A DNA stretch of 64,000 bases from Streptomyces sp. WAC 01529. GTDB lineage: Bacteria > Actinomycetota > Actinomycetes > Streptomycetales > Streptomycetaceae. The notes beneath the pieces were generated by a model, which saw nothing but the letters and a program-made list of their open reading frames with translations, ran no database searches and was not told where the DNA came from. Position numbers and translations under genes: made by a program. The stretch spans positions 4,289,001 through 4,353,000 of the forward strand of contig NZ_CP029617.1 in the NCBI RefSeq assembly GCF_003945545.1. The letters run 5' to 3'. Shown in pieces: positions 54,185 through 62,359 of the stretch (within the stretch, counting starts at the first letter, position 1; each line of letters begins with the position of its first letter).

Positions 54185-55451
54185 GCGTGACGCGGGCACC
54201 CTCGGACGTGCTCGCCGTCTCGAAGCGGCCGCCCGCCTCCTCGGCGGTGCGGCGGGCGATGTCCAGGCCGAGGCCCGTGGACCCGGCGCCGCTCGTCCCG
54301 CGGCCGGGGGCGGTCGCGCCGGGGAAGCCGGGGCCCTCGTCCGTGACGGTCAGCTCCGCCTCGTGGGCCGGGGTGACGACGACCGTGAGGGCGAACGCCG
54401 TGCCCTGCGGCGTGTGGTCCAGGACGTTGCCTATCAGCGCGTCGAGCGCGGCGACGAGTTCGTCCTCCGGCACGGGGACCTGAACCGCGTGGGCGGGGGT
54501 CGTGGTGCTGGTGGCGCGGTTCTGGTCCTCGGCCAACGGCGCCCAGAACGCGGCGCGTTCGCGCGCCACCGCCGCCAGGTCGGCGCGCGGCGCCTCGCGC
54601 AGGGGGCGCCGCGCCTTGCGGATCACGTCGTCGACGCTGTGCTCCAGGGCGAGGACGTCGGCGGCGATGCGGTGCGCCTCGTCCGGGTCCCGCAGGGTCT
54701 CGGCGTCCAGGCGCAGGGCGGCCATCGGGGTCCGCAGTCGGTGGGCCAGGTCGGCGGCGTTCTCCCGCTCGGCGGCGAGCAGGGTGTCGATGCGGGCGGC
54801 GAGGCGGTTCAACTCGCCTGCCACGAGACGTAGTTCGGGCGGGCCCTCCGGCGTGGCGCGGGCCGTCAGGTCACCGGCGGCCAGCCGGTCCGCGGTGCGG
54901 GCGAGGCGACGGGTCGCGCCGACGAGCCGCGCGCCCAGCCGGTCGGCCAGGAGGAGCCCCAGGAGTACGAGACCCACGCCGATGCCCGCCAGGACGAGCC
55001 AGGAGGCGAGCGTACCGGCGTACAACTGCCGCTCGCTGAGCGTCACTTGCACGACCGCGGTGCCGTTCTTCGCGCCCTGCACGGGCACGAGGACCAGGCG
55101 GCCGCCGGACTCGGGTTCGTAGGTGAAGGCGCGGCCGGTGCGGGCGAGGCGGACCGGGTCGGTCTCCTGGTGCACGCGCGGGCCGATGACGGTGTCGTCC
55201 GCGAGGATGAGCGAAGTGGCAGGCAGATTCGTGCCGTTGACGCTCTCCACCGTCTGCTCGGCGGACGCGCGCTCGTCGGCGGTGGCCAGGGCGGGGCCCA
55301 GGGCGTGGGCGACCCACTGGGCACGCGCGGTGGCCTCGGCCGTGGCGCGGTCGGCGGCGTGGGTGCGGGTGAGGAGGGTGAGGGGGACGAGGAGGGCGGC
55401 GAGGACGAGGGCGGTGGTGGCCGCGGTCAGCAGGAGGAGGCTGCGGCGCAT
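54069..55451 (-). CDS. Sensor histidine kinase, OmpR-type system
   Basis: 460 residues. Membrane helices at 4-26 and about 145-168 flank an extracytoplasmic sensor; HAMP at 168-220, phospho-His box ENAADLAHRLRTPMAAL near 234, and ATPase motifs LIGNVLDHTPQGTAF and GSTGLGLDIARRTAEEAG. The end is Pro/Gly-rich and overlaps the 3' end of the VTC gene on the other strand by 116 bp. Start overlaps the regulator stop (ATGA). Confidence 0.92.
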   Translation of the reverse strand: MRRSLLLLTAATTALVLAALLVPLTLLTRTHAADRATAEATARAQWVAHALGPALATADERASAEQTVESVNGTNLPATSLILADDTVIGPRVHQETDPVRLARTGRAFTYEPESGGRLVLVPVQGAKNGTAVVQVTLSERQLYAGTLASWLVLAGIGVGLVLLGLLLADRLGARLVGATRRLARTADRLAAGDLTARATPEGPPELRLVAGELNRLAARIDTLLAAERENAADLAHRLRTPMAALRLDAETLRDPDEAHRIAADVLALEHSVDDVIRKARRPLREAPRADLAAVARERAAFWAPLAEDQNRATSTTTPAHAVQVPVPEDELVAALDALIGNVLDHTPQGTAFALTVVVTPAHEAELTVTDEGPGFPGATAPGRGTSGAGSTGLGLDIARRTAEEAGGRFETASTSEGARVTLTFPPAPREGTPSREGGAPPPGETPTGETPSAPPAPTG

Positions 55452-56140
55452 CAGTCGGTGTCCTCGGGGGCGGTCAGTTTGACGCCCACCGTGCGGACCG
55501 TGTGGAGGTAGCGGGGGCGCTGGGCCGTCTCGCCGAGTTTGCGGCGGAGCCAGGAGAGGTGGACGTCCACCGTCTTGTCGGCGCCGCCCAGCGGCTGCTG
55601 CCAGACCTCGGCGAGGAGTTCGCGGCGGGACACGACCTGTCCGGGGCGGCGGGCGAGGTGGGCGAGGAGGTCGAACTCGCGGGGCGTCAGGTCGATGGGC
55701 GTGCCGTCGAGGGTGACCTCGCGGGAGGCCGGGTCGACGCGGAGCCCGCCGACGCGCAGCGGCTCCTCGGTCTCCGTCACGCCGAGGCGCCGCAGGACGG
55801 CCTTGACGCGCGCGTCCAACTGGGCGGCGCCGAACGGCTTCACGATGTAGTCGTCCGCCCCGGCCTCCAGGACCGTCACCATCTCCGGCTCGTCGTCGCG
55901 GGCCGTCGCCACGATGACGGGGACGTCGCTGATCGCGCGCAGCATCCGCAGCACCTGCGCCCCGTCGACGTCGGGCAGCCCCAGGTCCAGGACGACCAGG
56001 TCGGGACGGCTGGTGACGGCGGCGTCGAGCCCCGCCATGCCGCTGGGCGCGGTCGCCACCGCGTGCCCCTTGTCGCGCAGGGCACGCACCAGGGCGCCGC
56101 GGAGCTGGGGGTCGTCCTCGACGACGAGAAGGTGCGCCAT
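55451..56140 (-). CDS. OmpR/PhoB-family response regulator
   Basis: 229 residues. Receiver with LLVVEDDPQLRGALVRALRD, phospho-acceptor DLVVLDLGLPDVDG and the Lys in DDYIVKPFGAAQL; C-terminal winged helix with LTPREFDLLAHLARRPGQVV and VDVHLSWLRRKLGE. First gene of a two-gene operon with the kinase. Target genes unknown; the divergent small gene at 56213 is a candidate. Confidence 0.95.
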   Translation of the reverse strand: MAHLLVVEDDPQLRGALVRALRDKGHAVATAPSGMAGLDAAVTSRPDLVVLDLGLPDVDGAQVLRMLRAISDVPVIVATARDDEPEMVTVLEAGADDYIVKPFGAAQLDARVKAVLRRLGVTETEEPLRVGGLRVDPASREVTLDGTPIDLTPREFDLLAHLARRPGQVVSRRELLAEVWQQPLGGADKTVDVHLSWLRRKLGETAQRPRYLHTVRTVGVKLTAPEDTD

Positions 56141-56212
56141 ACAACCACCGTAGTGAGGGGCATTGGCCGGGGTTTAACCGGGCGTTAGGAAACGATGCGG
56201 CACAGTGGCGGG

Positions 56213-56716
56213 ATGAGGAAGTGGCGGAGCGCGGTCGTCACGGCGGCGTGGGTGGCCGTCGGCACGGCGGCGGGGGCGCTGGGTGCCTGGCAGTTGGCCG
56301 GTTCGGACAGCGGGGGCGGCGCGGCGCACAGCCGTCCGCTGGACGAGGCGGCGGTGCGTGAGGCGCTGGCCAGGGCGTCGGAGGGGCGGCAGGCCTCGCG
56401 GACACCGGCCAGGGAACCCGCGCCCTCACCCTCATCCTCGTCCTCCCCCTCCCCCTCGCCCGAACGCTCCACGGTCCGCTTCACCGGCGGCGCGGCGACG
56501 GTGGAGTGCCGCCCGGACGGCACCGTCAGACTCGTCTCCTGGAGCCCGGCGGACGGCTTCCACATCGACGACGACGTGGAGCGGGGCCCGGCGGCGGTCG
56601 CCCGCCTGGAGGCGGAGCCGGGCGACGACGACGAGCGGGAAGACCTCGCCTACGACATCCGCTGCACGGCGCAAGGCCCACGGGCGAGGGTGACCCCGGA
56701 CCGGGACGAGGACTAA
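56213..56716 (+). CDS. Hypothetical exported or membrane-anchored protein
   Basis: 167 residues from ATG 56213 (ATG 56195 would add six). A basic start and one hydrophobic segment (SAVVTAAWVAVGTAAGALGA) form a signal peptide or anchor; a Ser/Pro spacer (PAPSPSSSSSPSPSP) leads to a small acidic domain with two cysteines (VECRPDGTVRLVSW, DIRCTAQGP) that could be disulphide-linked outside the cell. No family recognised. Divergent from the OmpR-type regulator with 72 bp between, so it may be a target or accessory of that system. Confidence 0.7.
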   Translation: MRKWRSAVVTAAWVAVGTAAGALGAWQLAGSDSGGGAAHSRPLDEAAVREALARASEGRQASRTPAREPAPSPSSSSSPSPSPERSTVRFTGGAATVECRPDGTVRLVSWSPADGFHIDDDVERGPAAVARLEAEPGDDDEREDLAYDIRCTAQGPRARVTPDRDED

Positions 56717-56733
56717 CCCCGGCAGCTCCTCAC

Positions 56734-56843
56734 CTGCGGCCGGTCCCCCATTGCGCGCGCAGTTCCCCGCGCCCCTTCGGGGCACGTACGAGCGCCCCGA
56801 AGGGGCGCGGGGAACGGCGCGAGCAACCACGACGGACCGGCAG
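56734..56843. repeat. Extragenic repeat family A, inverted pair
   Basis: Minus-strand copy 56734-56783 and plus-strand copy 56792-56843. Their cores form 22-bp perfect arms (56762-56783 and 56794-56815) separated by ten bases. Both copies keep the nine-base spacing before CCGCAG (CGGCAG in the plus copy). It can fold as one very strong cruciform after the stop at 56716. Confidence 0.85.
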
Positions 56844-56865
56844 ATCCCAACTGAGGCCCCCCGGC

Positions 56866-56920
56866 CCGACACTGTGTCGGGTTCCGCTTCCGAGGCCAGA
56901 CAGGACGCCCATGTCCTGTC
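56866..56920. promoter_or_regulatory. Two palindromes upstream of the class III aminotransferase
   Basis: CCGACAC-T-GTGTCGG (56866-56880) is a perfect 15-bp palindrome; GACAGGAC-N6-GTCCTGTC (56899-56920) is a perfect 8+8 dyad. They end 29 bp before the ATG. The GntR protein encoded downstream at 59077 is one candidate binder. Confidence 0.55.
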
Positions 56921-56948
56921 CACACCGTGGACATTTACCCTCGGCCCC

Positions 56949-58307
56949 ATGACCCCTCAGCCGAATCCGCAGGTCGGCGCCGCCGTGAAGGCCGCGGACC
57001 GCGCACATGTCTTCCACTCCTGGTCCGCACAGGAACTCATCGACCCGCCGGCCATCGCCGGCGCCGAAGGCTCGTACTTCTGGGACTACGAAGGAAACCG
57101 CTACCTGGACTTCACCAGCGGCCTCGTCTTCACCAACATCGGGTACCAGCACCCGAAGGTCGTCGCCGCGATCCAGGAACAGGCCGCGACGATGACGACG
57201 TTCGCGCCCGCCTTCGCCGTCGAGGCCCGCTCGGAGGCCGCGCGCCTCATCGCCGAGCGGACCCCGGGCGACCTGGACAAGATCTTCTTCACCAACGCCG
57301 GCGCCGACGCCGTCGAACACGCCGTACGCATGGCCCGTCTGCACACGGGCCGTACGAAGGTCCTCTCGGCGTACCGCTCGTACCACGGCGGCACCCAGCA
57401 GGCCATCAACCTCACCGGCGACCCGCGCCGCTGGGCCTCCGACAGCGGCGCGGCGGGCGTGGTCCGCTTCTGGGCGCCGTTCCTGTACCGCTCCCGCTTC
57501 TACGCGGAGAACGAGCGGCAGGAGTGCGAGCGGGCCCTCCAGCACCTGGAGGACACCATCGTCTTCGAGGGCCCGCAGACCATCGCCGCGCTCATCCTGG
57601 AGACGATCCCCGGCACCGCGGGCATCATGACCCCGCCGCCCGGCTACCTCGCGGGCGTCCGCGAGATCTGCGACCGGTACGGCATCGTCTTCATCCTCGA
57701 CGAGGTCATGGTCGGGTTCGGGCGGACCGGCAAGTGGTTCGCCGTGGACCACTTCGAGGGCGTCGTGCCGGACCTGATGACGTTCGCGAAGGGCGTGAAC
57801 TCGGGTTACGTCCCGCTGGGCGGCGTCGCGATCTCCGGTGCCATCGCCGAGACCTTCGCGAGGCGGCCCTACCCGGGCGGTCTGACGTACTCCGGGCATC
57901 CGCTGGCCTGCGCCGCCGCGGTCGCCACGATCCAGGTCATGGAGGAGGAGGGGGTCGTCGAGAACGCGGCCCGGCTGGGCACGGAGCTGATCGGCCCGGG
58001 GCTCGCGGACCTCGCCGAGCGGCACCCGAGTGTGGGGGAGGTGCGGGGGCTCGGCATGTTCTGGGCGCTGGAGCTGGTGAAGGACAGGCGGACGCGGGAG
58101 CCGCTGGTGCCGTACAACGCCTCCGGGGAGGCGAACGCTCCCATGGCGGCGTTCGGCGCCGCGGCGAAGAAGCACGGCCTGTGGCCGTTCATCAACATGA
58201 ACCGCACTCATGTGGTGCCGCCGTGCACCATCACGGAGGCGGAGGCGAAGGAGGGCCTCGCGGTGCTGGACGCAGCGCTCACGGAGGCGGACGCGCACGT
58301 CTCCTGA
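56949..58307 (+). CDS. Class III (omega) PLP aminotransferase
   Basis: 452 residues. Class III markers: YFWDYEGNRYLDFTSGLVFT, FFTNAGADAVEHAVRMAR, YRSYHGGTQQAIN, the PLP Asp in IVFILDEVMVGFGRTGKWFA and the Schiff-base Lys in MTFAKGVNSGYVPLGG. Such enzymes take the amino group from omega-amino acids, beta-alanine, polyamines or taurine-like compounds. The substrate is unknown. Stands alone, with two palindromes upstream and a terminator-like hairpin after it; a GntR regulator follows after a repetitive gap. Confidence 0.9.
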   Translation: MTPQPNPQVGAAVKAADRAHVFHSWSAQELIDPPAIAGAEGSYFWDYEGNRYLDFTSGLVFTNIGYQHPKVVAAIQEQAATMTTFAPAFAVEARSEAARLIAERTPGDLDKIFFTNAGADAVEHAVRMARLHTGRTKVLSAYRSYHGGTQQAINLTGDPRRWASDSGAAGVVRFWAPFLYRSRFYAENERQECERALQHLEDTIVFEGPQTIAALILETIPGTAGIMTPPPGYLAGVREICDRYGIVFILDEVMVGFGRTGKWFAVDHFEGVVPDLMTFAKGVNSGYVPLGGVAISGAIAETFARRPYPGGLTYSGHPLACAAAVATIQVMEEEGVVENAARLGTELIGPGLADLAERHPSVGEVRGLGMFWALELVKDRRTREPLVPYNASGEANAPMAAFGAAAKKHGLWPFINMNRTHVVPPCTITEAEAKEGLAVLDAALTEADAHVS

Positions 58308-58323
58308 CCCCACGCCCCCAGGT

Positions 58324-58358
58324 GGCCCCGCACCGTCTCCCCCGGCCGGCGCGGGGCC
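58324..58358 (+). terminator. Probable terminator of the aminotransferase gene
   Basis: GGCCCCGC (58324-58331) pairs with GCGGGGCC (58351-58358), followed by TTT, 17 bases past the stop. The loop of 19 bases is long. Confidence 0.55.
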
Positions 58359-58422
58359 TTTCCACGCGCCGGCCTCCGAGGCCTCCCCGGGTGTGACGGC
58401 CCGCGTGGCCTCCGGCCGTGAC

Positions 58423-58557
58423 GGCCTGTGCGGCCTGTGCGGCCTGCCCGGCCTGTGCGGCCTCCCCGGCCTGCCCGGCCTGTGCGGCCTGCCCGGCCTG
58501 TGCGGCCTGCCCGGCCTGTGCGGCCTGCGAGGCCTCCGAGGCCTGCGAGGCCTCCCT
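58423..58557. repeat. Nine-bp tandem array (15 units)
   Basis: Fifteen consecutive nonamers of the form GGCCTGTGC, GGCCTGCCC or GGCCTCCNN without interruption, inside a wider stretch (58380-58720) with scattered degenerate units. Because nine is a multiple of three, several frames stay open on both strands (for example Gly-Leu-Cys/Gly-Leu-Pro repeats), but no ribosome-binding site or start supports a gene. Part of the 769-bp gene-free interval 58308-59076. Confidence 0.85.
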
Positions 58558-58740
58558 GGTGTGAGGGCCTGCGTGGCCTCCCCGGCGTGACGGCCCGCGC
58601 GGCCTGCCCGGCCTGACAGCCTGTGTGGCCCCCGGCTGTGACGGCCTGTGCGACCTCCCCCGGCGCCGCGACCCCCGGCCGTGACGGCCCGCCCGCCTCC
58701 CCGGCCTGGGCCCCGGGCACCTCCCCGGGCATGCCGAGCC

Positions 58741-58978
58741 GTCACCCGTTCGCCGCCCTCGGCCCCCGTCGCTCGCCACCCCGGAGCCTCGCCCCATGCC
58801 GCCCTCGGCCCCCGCCGCTCGCCACCCCCGGGCCTCGCCCCATGCCGCCCTCGGCCCCCGCCGCTCGCCACCCCGGGCCCCCGCCACACACCACCCCGGG
58901 CCCCTGCCACAAGCCACCCCCACCCCCCGCCGCTCACCACCCCCACCCCCCGCCGAAGGCACCACACCAGGCCCCCCA
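58741..58978. repeat. 46-bp imperfect repeats, C-rich strand-biased region
   Basis: CCTCGCCCCATGCCGCCCTC begins 46-bp units at 58787 and 58833, with a degenerate unit before and two shortened ones after (GCCGCTCGCCACCCC, GCCGCTCACCACCCC). The strand is extremely poor in A and T with long C runs. No gene is supported. It lies directly upstream of the GntR gene, so that gene's promoter must be within or just after it (58980-59060). Confidence 0.7.
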
Positions 58979-59076
58979 ACCCCCCACCGCGTACTCTGAC
59001 AAGCCCGCGCCCCTCCGCAGGGCCCAGCAAAACGACCGCTCAAGGCGACCACGCCAGACTCCGTGGGGGAACCCAG

Positions 59077-59775
59077 ATGCCCGGCACCGACGGCCCCGCC
59101 GTCATCCGCAGCACTCTGCGCCAGCAGATCGCCGACGCCCTCCGCGACGAGGTCCTCGCGGGCCGGCTGGAGCCGGGTCAGGAGTTCACCGTCAAGGAGA
59201 TCGCCGAGCAGTACGGCGTCTCGGCGACCCCCGTCCGCGAGGCCCTGGTGAACCTCACCGCCCAGGGCCTCCTCGACGCCGACCAGCACCGCGGCTTCCG
59301 TGTCCACGAGCACACGCTGGCCGACTACCGCGGCATGCTGGAGGCCCGCAGCCTCATAGCCGACGGCATGTTCCGCGACCTCGCGGAGAACCCCGCGACC
59401 CACGACGACAAGGCCGACGCCCTGCTCTCCGTACGCCGCAGGGGCGAGGAAGCGGCCCGCGCGGCCTGTGCGGGCGACCTGAACGTCCTCATCGGCTACG
59501 ACCTCCGCTTCTGGCGCGAGCTGAGCACCCTCTTCGGCAACCCCTACCTCTCCGACTTCCTGCACCGCCTGCGCGTGAAGTCCTGGGTCTGCGCCGTCAC
59601 CCACCTGCGCCGCTGGAGCGAGGGCGGCGGCGGTGACCTGCGCGGCGCCCTCTGGTCACGCCACACCGAGCTGGTGGACGCCCTGGTGCGCCGCGACCCG
59701 GCGGGCGCCCACGCGATCGTCGTGGAGTACAACGCGCACTCCCTCTCCCTCATCGAGCGGCTGGCCGCGGCATGA
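59077..59775 (+). CDS. GntR-family (FadR subfamily) transcriptional regulator
   Basis: 232 residues from ATG 59077, GGGGGA upstream. N-terminal winged helix (LRQQIADALRDEVLAGRLEP, VKEIAEQYGVSATPVREALV, LTAQGLLDADQHRGFRV) and a C-terminal FCD-type helical ligand domain with the metal-binding Asp/His pattern (EARSLIADGMF, DLRFWRELSTLFGN, HTELVDALVRRDPAGAHAIV). Its stop overlaps the glycosyltransferase start (ATGA), an unusual partner for such a regulator. It may also control the aminotransferase upstream. Confidence 0.92.
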   Translation: MPGTDGPAVIRSTLRQQIADALRDEVLAGRLEPGQEFTVKEIAEQYGVSATPVREALVNLTAQGLLDADQHRGFRVHEHTLADYRGMLEARSLIADGMFRDLAENPATHDDKADALLSVRRRGEEAARAACAGDLNVLIGYDLRFWRELSTLFGNPYLSDFLHRLRVKSWVCAVTHLRRWSEGGGGDLRGALWSRHTELVDALVRRDPAGAHAIVVEYNAHSLSLIERLAAA

Positions 59776-62279
59776 GCACGGAACCGAACACCGGCCAAAC
59801 GCCAACCCCGTCCCCGACGCCAACCCCAACCCCGCCCTCGGCCCCGGAACTGACCGTCGTCGTCCCCGCGTACAACGAGGAGCGCCGCCTCGCCCCCACC
59901 CTCGCCGCGATCAAGGCGCACCTGGACGGCCCGGACCAGGGCGAGTGGGAGCTGATCGTCGTGGACGACGGCTCCACCGACCGCACCGCCGAGATCGCCG
60001 CGGAGGCGTCCGCCGCCGACCCCCGCGTCCACCTCATCCGCGGCGACCGCAACCGCGGCAAGGGCCACGCCCTGCGCCAGGGCGTCCTCGCCTCCTACGG
60101 CCGCCGCGTCCTGATCACCGACGCCGACCTCGCCGCGCCCATAGAAGAGCTGGACCACCTCGACAAGGCGCTCGCCGACGGCCACACGGCGGCGATCGGC
60201 TCCCGCGCCCGCCCCGGCGCGACCATCGGCGCCCACCAGCACCGCCTGCGCGAGTTCCTCGGACGTACCGGCAACTTCCTCATACGCTCGGTCGCCGTCC
60301 CCGGAATCCGCGACACCCAGTGCGGCTTCAAGCTCTTCGACGGCGACCGTGCCCGCGAGGCCTTCGCCGCGTCCCGGCTGCGCGGCTGGGGGATAGACGT
60401 CGAGATACTCCAGTACTTCCGCCGGGCGGGCTGGCCGGTCGCCGAGGTCCCCGTGCGCTGGTCGCACCAGGAGGGCTCGAAGGTCAGGCCGCTGGACTAC
60501 GTCAGGGTCCTCGCCGAACTGACCGCCCTCAAGGCCCGCGCGATCCGCCGCGCCGACGTCCTCGTCGCGCTCCTCTTCCTGGCCCTGTCGGTCACCCTCT
60601 ACGCCCAGCGCTGGATATCCCCCGCGTCCCGCTACTTCCCCGACTCCATGCAGGACCAGAACCAGTGGGAGTGGTTCTTCGCGGTGACGGCCGACAACGT
60701 CCGCCACCTCGACAACCCGCTCTTCACCACCCTCCAGAACTTCCCCGACGGCGTGAACCTCATGGCCAACACGGTCATGCTCGGCCTCTCCGTCCCCCTC
60801 GCCCCCGTGACCTGGCTCCTCGGCCCCGCGGTCGCCCTGAACGTGGCGATGACCGGGGGCCTGGCCGCCACCGCCGTCGCCTGGTACTGGCTGATCCGCA
60901 GGCGCCTGACCGCCCACCGGGGCGCCGCCGCCGTCGGCGCGGCCCTCGCCGCCTTCGCGCCCCCGATGGTCAGCCACGCCAACGCCCACCCGAACTTCAT
61001 CGTCCTGTTCATGATCCCGCTGATCATCGACAGGGCGCTGCGGCTGTGCGAGGGCACCCGTGTCGTACGCGACGGAGTCGTCCTCGGCCTCCTCGCGACG
61101 TACCAGATCTTCCTCGGCGAGGAACCCCTGCTGCTCGCGGCGCTCGGCATGCTGCTCTTCGCGCTCGCGTACGCGGCCGTACGAAGAGACGTGGCGAGGG
61201 AGGCCTGGCGCCCGCTGGCCCGCGGCATCGGCATCGCCCTCGCGGTCGCGCTCCCGCTGGTCGCCTACCCCCTCCACTGGCAGTTCTTCGGCCCGCAGAG
61301 CTACCAGAGCGTGCTGCACGGCGACCACGCGGGCAACAGCCCGCTCGCCTTCCTCTCCTTCGCGGAACGCTCCCTCGCGGGCGCCGCGGAGACCTCCGAC
61401 CCCCTCGCCCTGAACCGCACCGAGCAGAACGCCTTCTACGGCTGGCCGCTCACCGCCCTGGCCTTCGCGATCGTCGTACGACTGTGGGAGCGCGCGGTCG
61501 TCAAGGCGCTCGCCTGCACGGTGCTCGGGGCGGCGCTGCTCTCGCTCGGCCCGAAATTCCGCGTCCCCCTCACGGACATCGTCCTCCCCGGACCCTGGGC
61601 CCTGATCCGCCACCGCCCGCTCTTCGAGTCCGTCATCGAGGGACGCGTGGCGATGGTGTGCGCCCCGGCGCTCGGCATGCTCCTCGCCCTGGCCCTCGCC
61701 CGCCTGCTGACCCGGGACAAGGCACCCGCCGGCCGCTACGCGGGCGTCGCCGCGGTCGCCCTCGCCCTGCTGCCGATCGTGCCCGTGCCGCTCGACGCCG
61801 TGGACCGGGCCGAGGTGCCGCCGTTCATCGCGCGGGGCACCTGGCGCGCGTATCTGGGCCCGCACGAGACCCTCGTACCGATCCCCGTGCCCGACGCCGC
61901 CCACGCGGAGGCCCTGCACTGGCAGACCGTCGCCGACCTCGGTTTCCGCTTCCCGGGCGGCTACTTCAACGGCCCCTGGGGCCCGGACCGCGTCGGCATC
62001 TACGGCCCCTCGCCCCGCAACACCTCCACCCTCCTGCGCCAGGTCAGCGACTCGGGCCAGGTCCCGAAGGTCACCCGGGCCTGGCGTGAGGCGGCCCGCG
62101 AGGACCTGGAGTTCTGGAAGGCGGGCCTCCTCGTCCTGCCCCCGCAGCCGAACGAGGCGGCTCTGCGCACGACCGTCGACGCGCTTGTGGGGCAGCGGGC
62201 GCGGTGGGTGGACGGCGTGTGGGTATGGGACTTGTACGAAGGCCGTGGCGACGACCGGGTCGCGCACGGGGGCAGCTAG
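59772..62279 (+). CDS. Fusion of GT2 glycosyltransferase (dolichyl-phosphate-sugar synthase type) and multi-pass membrane protein
   Basis: 835 residues. After a Thr/Pro-rich lead (TPTPSPTPTPTPP) the GT2 domain runs to about 240: LTVVVPAYNEERRLAPTLAA, VVDDGSTDRTAEIA, ITDADLAAPIEEL with the DxD-like metal site, and RDTQCGFKLFDGDRAREAF, all typical of polyprenyl-phosphate mannose/glucose synthases. From 258 come about ten membrane helices (ADVLVALLFLALSVTLYAQR, LAPVTWLLGPAVALNVAMTG and more) and an outer C-terminal domain. This resembles a fused lipid-sugar synthase plus GT-C-like transferase, so it may both make and use a lipid-linked sugar for cell-surface glycosylation. Confidence 0.88.
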   Translation: MSTEPNTGQTPTPSPTPTPTPPSAPELTVVVPAYNEERRLAPTLAAIKAHLDGPDQGEWELIVVDDGSTDRTAEIAAEASAADPRVHLIRGDRNRGKGHALRQGVLASYGRRVLITDADLAAPIEELDHLDKALADGHTAAIGSRARPGATIGAHQHRLREFLGRTGNFLIRSVAVPGIRDTQCGFKLFDGDRAREAFAASRLRGWGIDVEILQYFRRAGWPVAEVPVRWSHQEGSKVRPLDYVRVLAELTALKARAIRRADVLVALLFLALSVTLYAQRWISPASRYFPDSMQDQNQWEWFFAVTADNVRHLDNPLFTTLQNFPDGVNLMANTVMLGLSVPLAPVTWLLGPAVALNVAMTGGLAATAVAWYWLIRRRLTAHRGAAAVGAALAAFAPPMVSHANAHPNFIVLFMIPLIIDRALRLCEGTRVVRDGVVLGLLATYQIFLGEEPLLLAALGMLLFALAYAAVRRDVAREAWRPLARGIGIALAVALPLVAYPLHWQFFGPQSYQSVLHGDHAGNSPLAFLSFAERSLAGAAETSDPLALNRTEQNAFYGWPLTALAFAIVVRLWERAVVKALACTVLGAALLSLGPKFRVPLTDIVLPGPWALIRHRPLFESVIEGRVAMVCAPALGMLLALALARLLTRDKAPAGRYAGVAAVALALLPIVPVPLDAVDRAEVPPFIARGTWRAYLGPHETLVPIPVPDAAHAEALHWQTVADLGFRFPGGYFNGPWGPDRVGIYGPSPRNTSTLLRQVSDSGQVPKVTRAWREAAREDLEFWKAGLLVLPPQPNEAALRTTVDALVGQRARWVDGVWVWDLYEGRGDDRVAHGGS

Positions 62280-62359
62280 CGGGCCCGGGGCGCGACTACG
62301 CTGCCTGCACGCGAGGCAACGCACAGCTACTCAGCACAGCGCAACGCACGTACCGACCC

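Noticed and set aside
58423..58557. CRISPR array
   Set aside because: The units are nine bases with no unique spacers and no cas genes nearby.
58279..59604. Repetitive collagen-like or Gly/Arg protein in the tandem-repeat gap
   Set aside because: Several frames on both strands are open only because the unit is a multiple of three; none has a ribosome-binding site or recognisable domain.
59544..62324. Open frame of 926 codons on the minus strand opposite the glycosyltransferase
   Set aside because: Low-complexity Gly/Arg/Glu translation with no motifs; shadow of the plus-strand gene.
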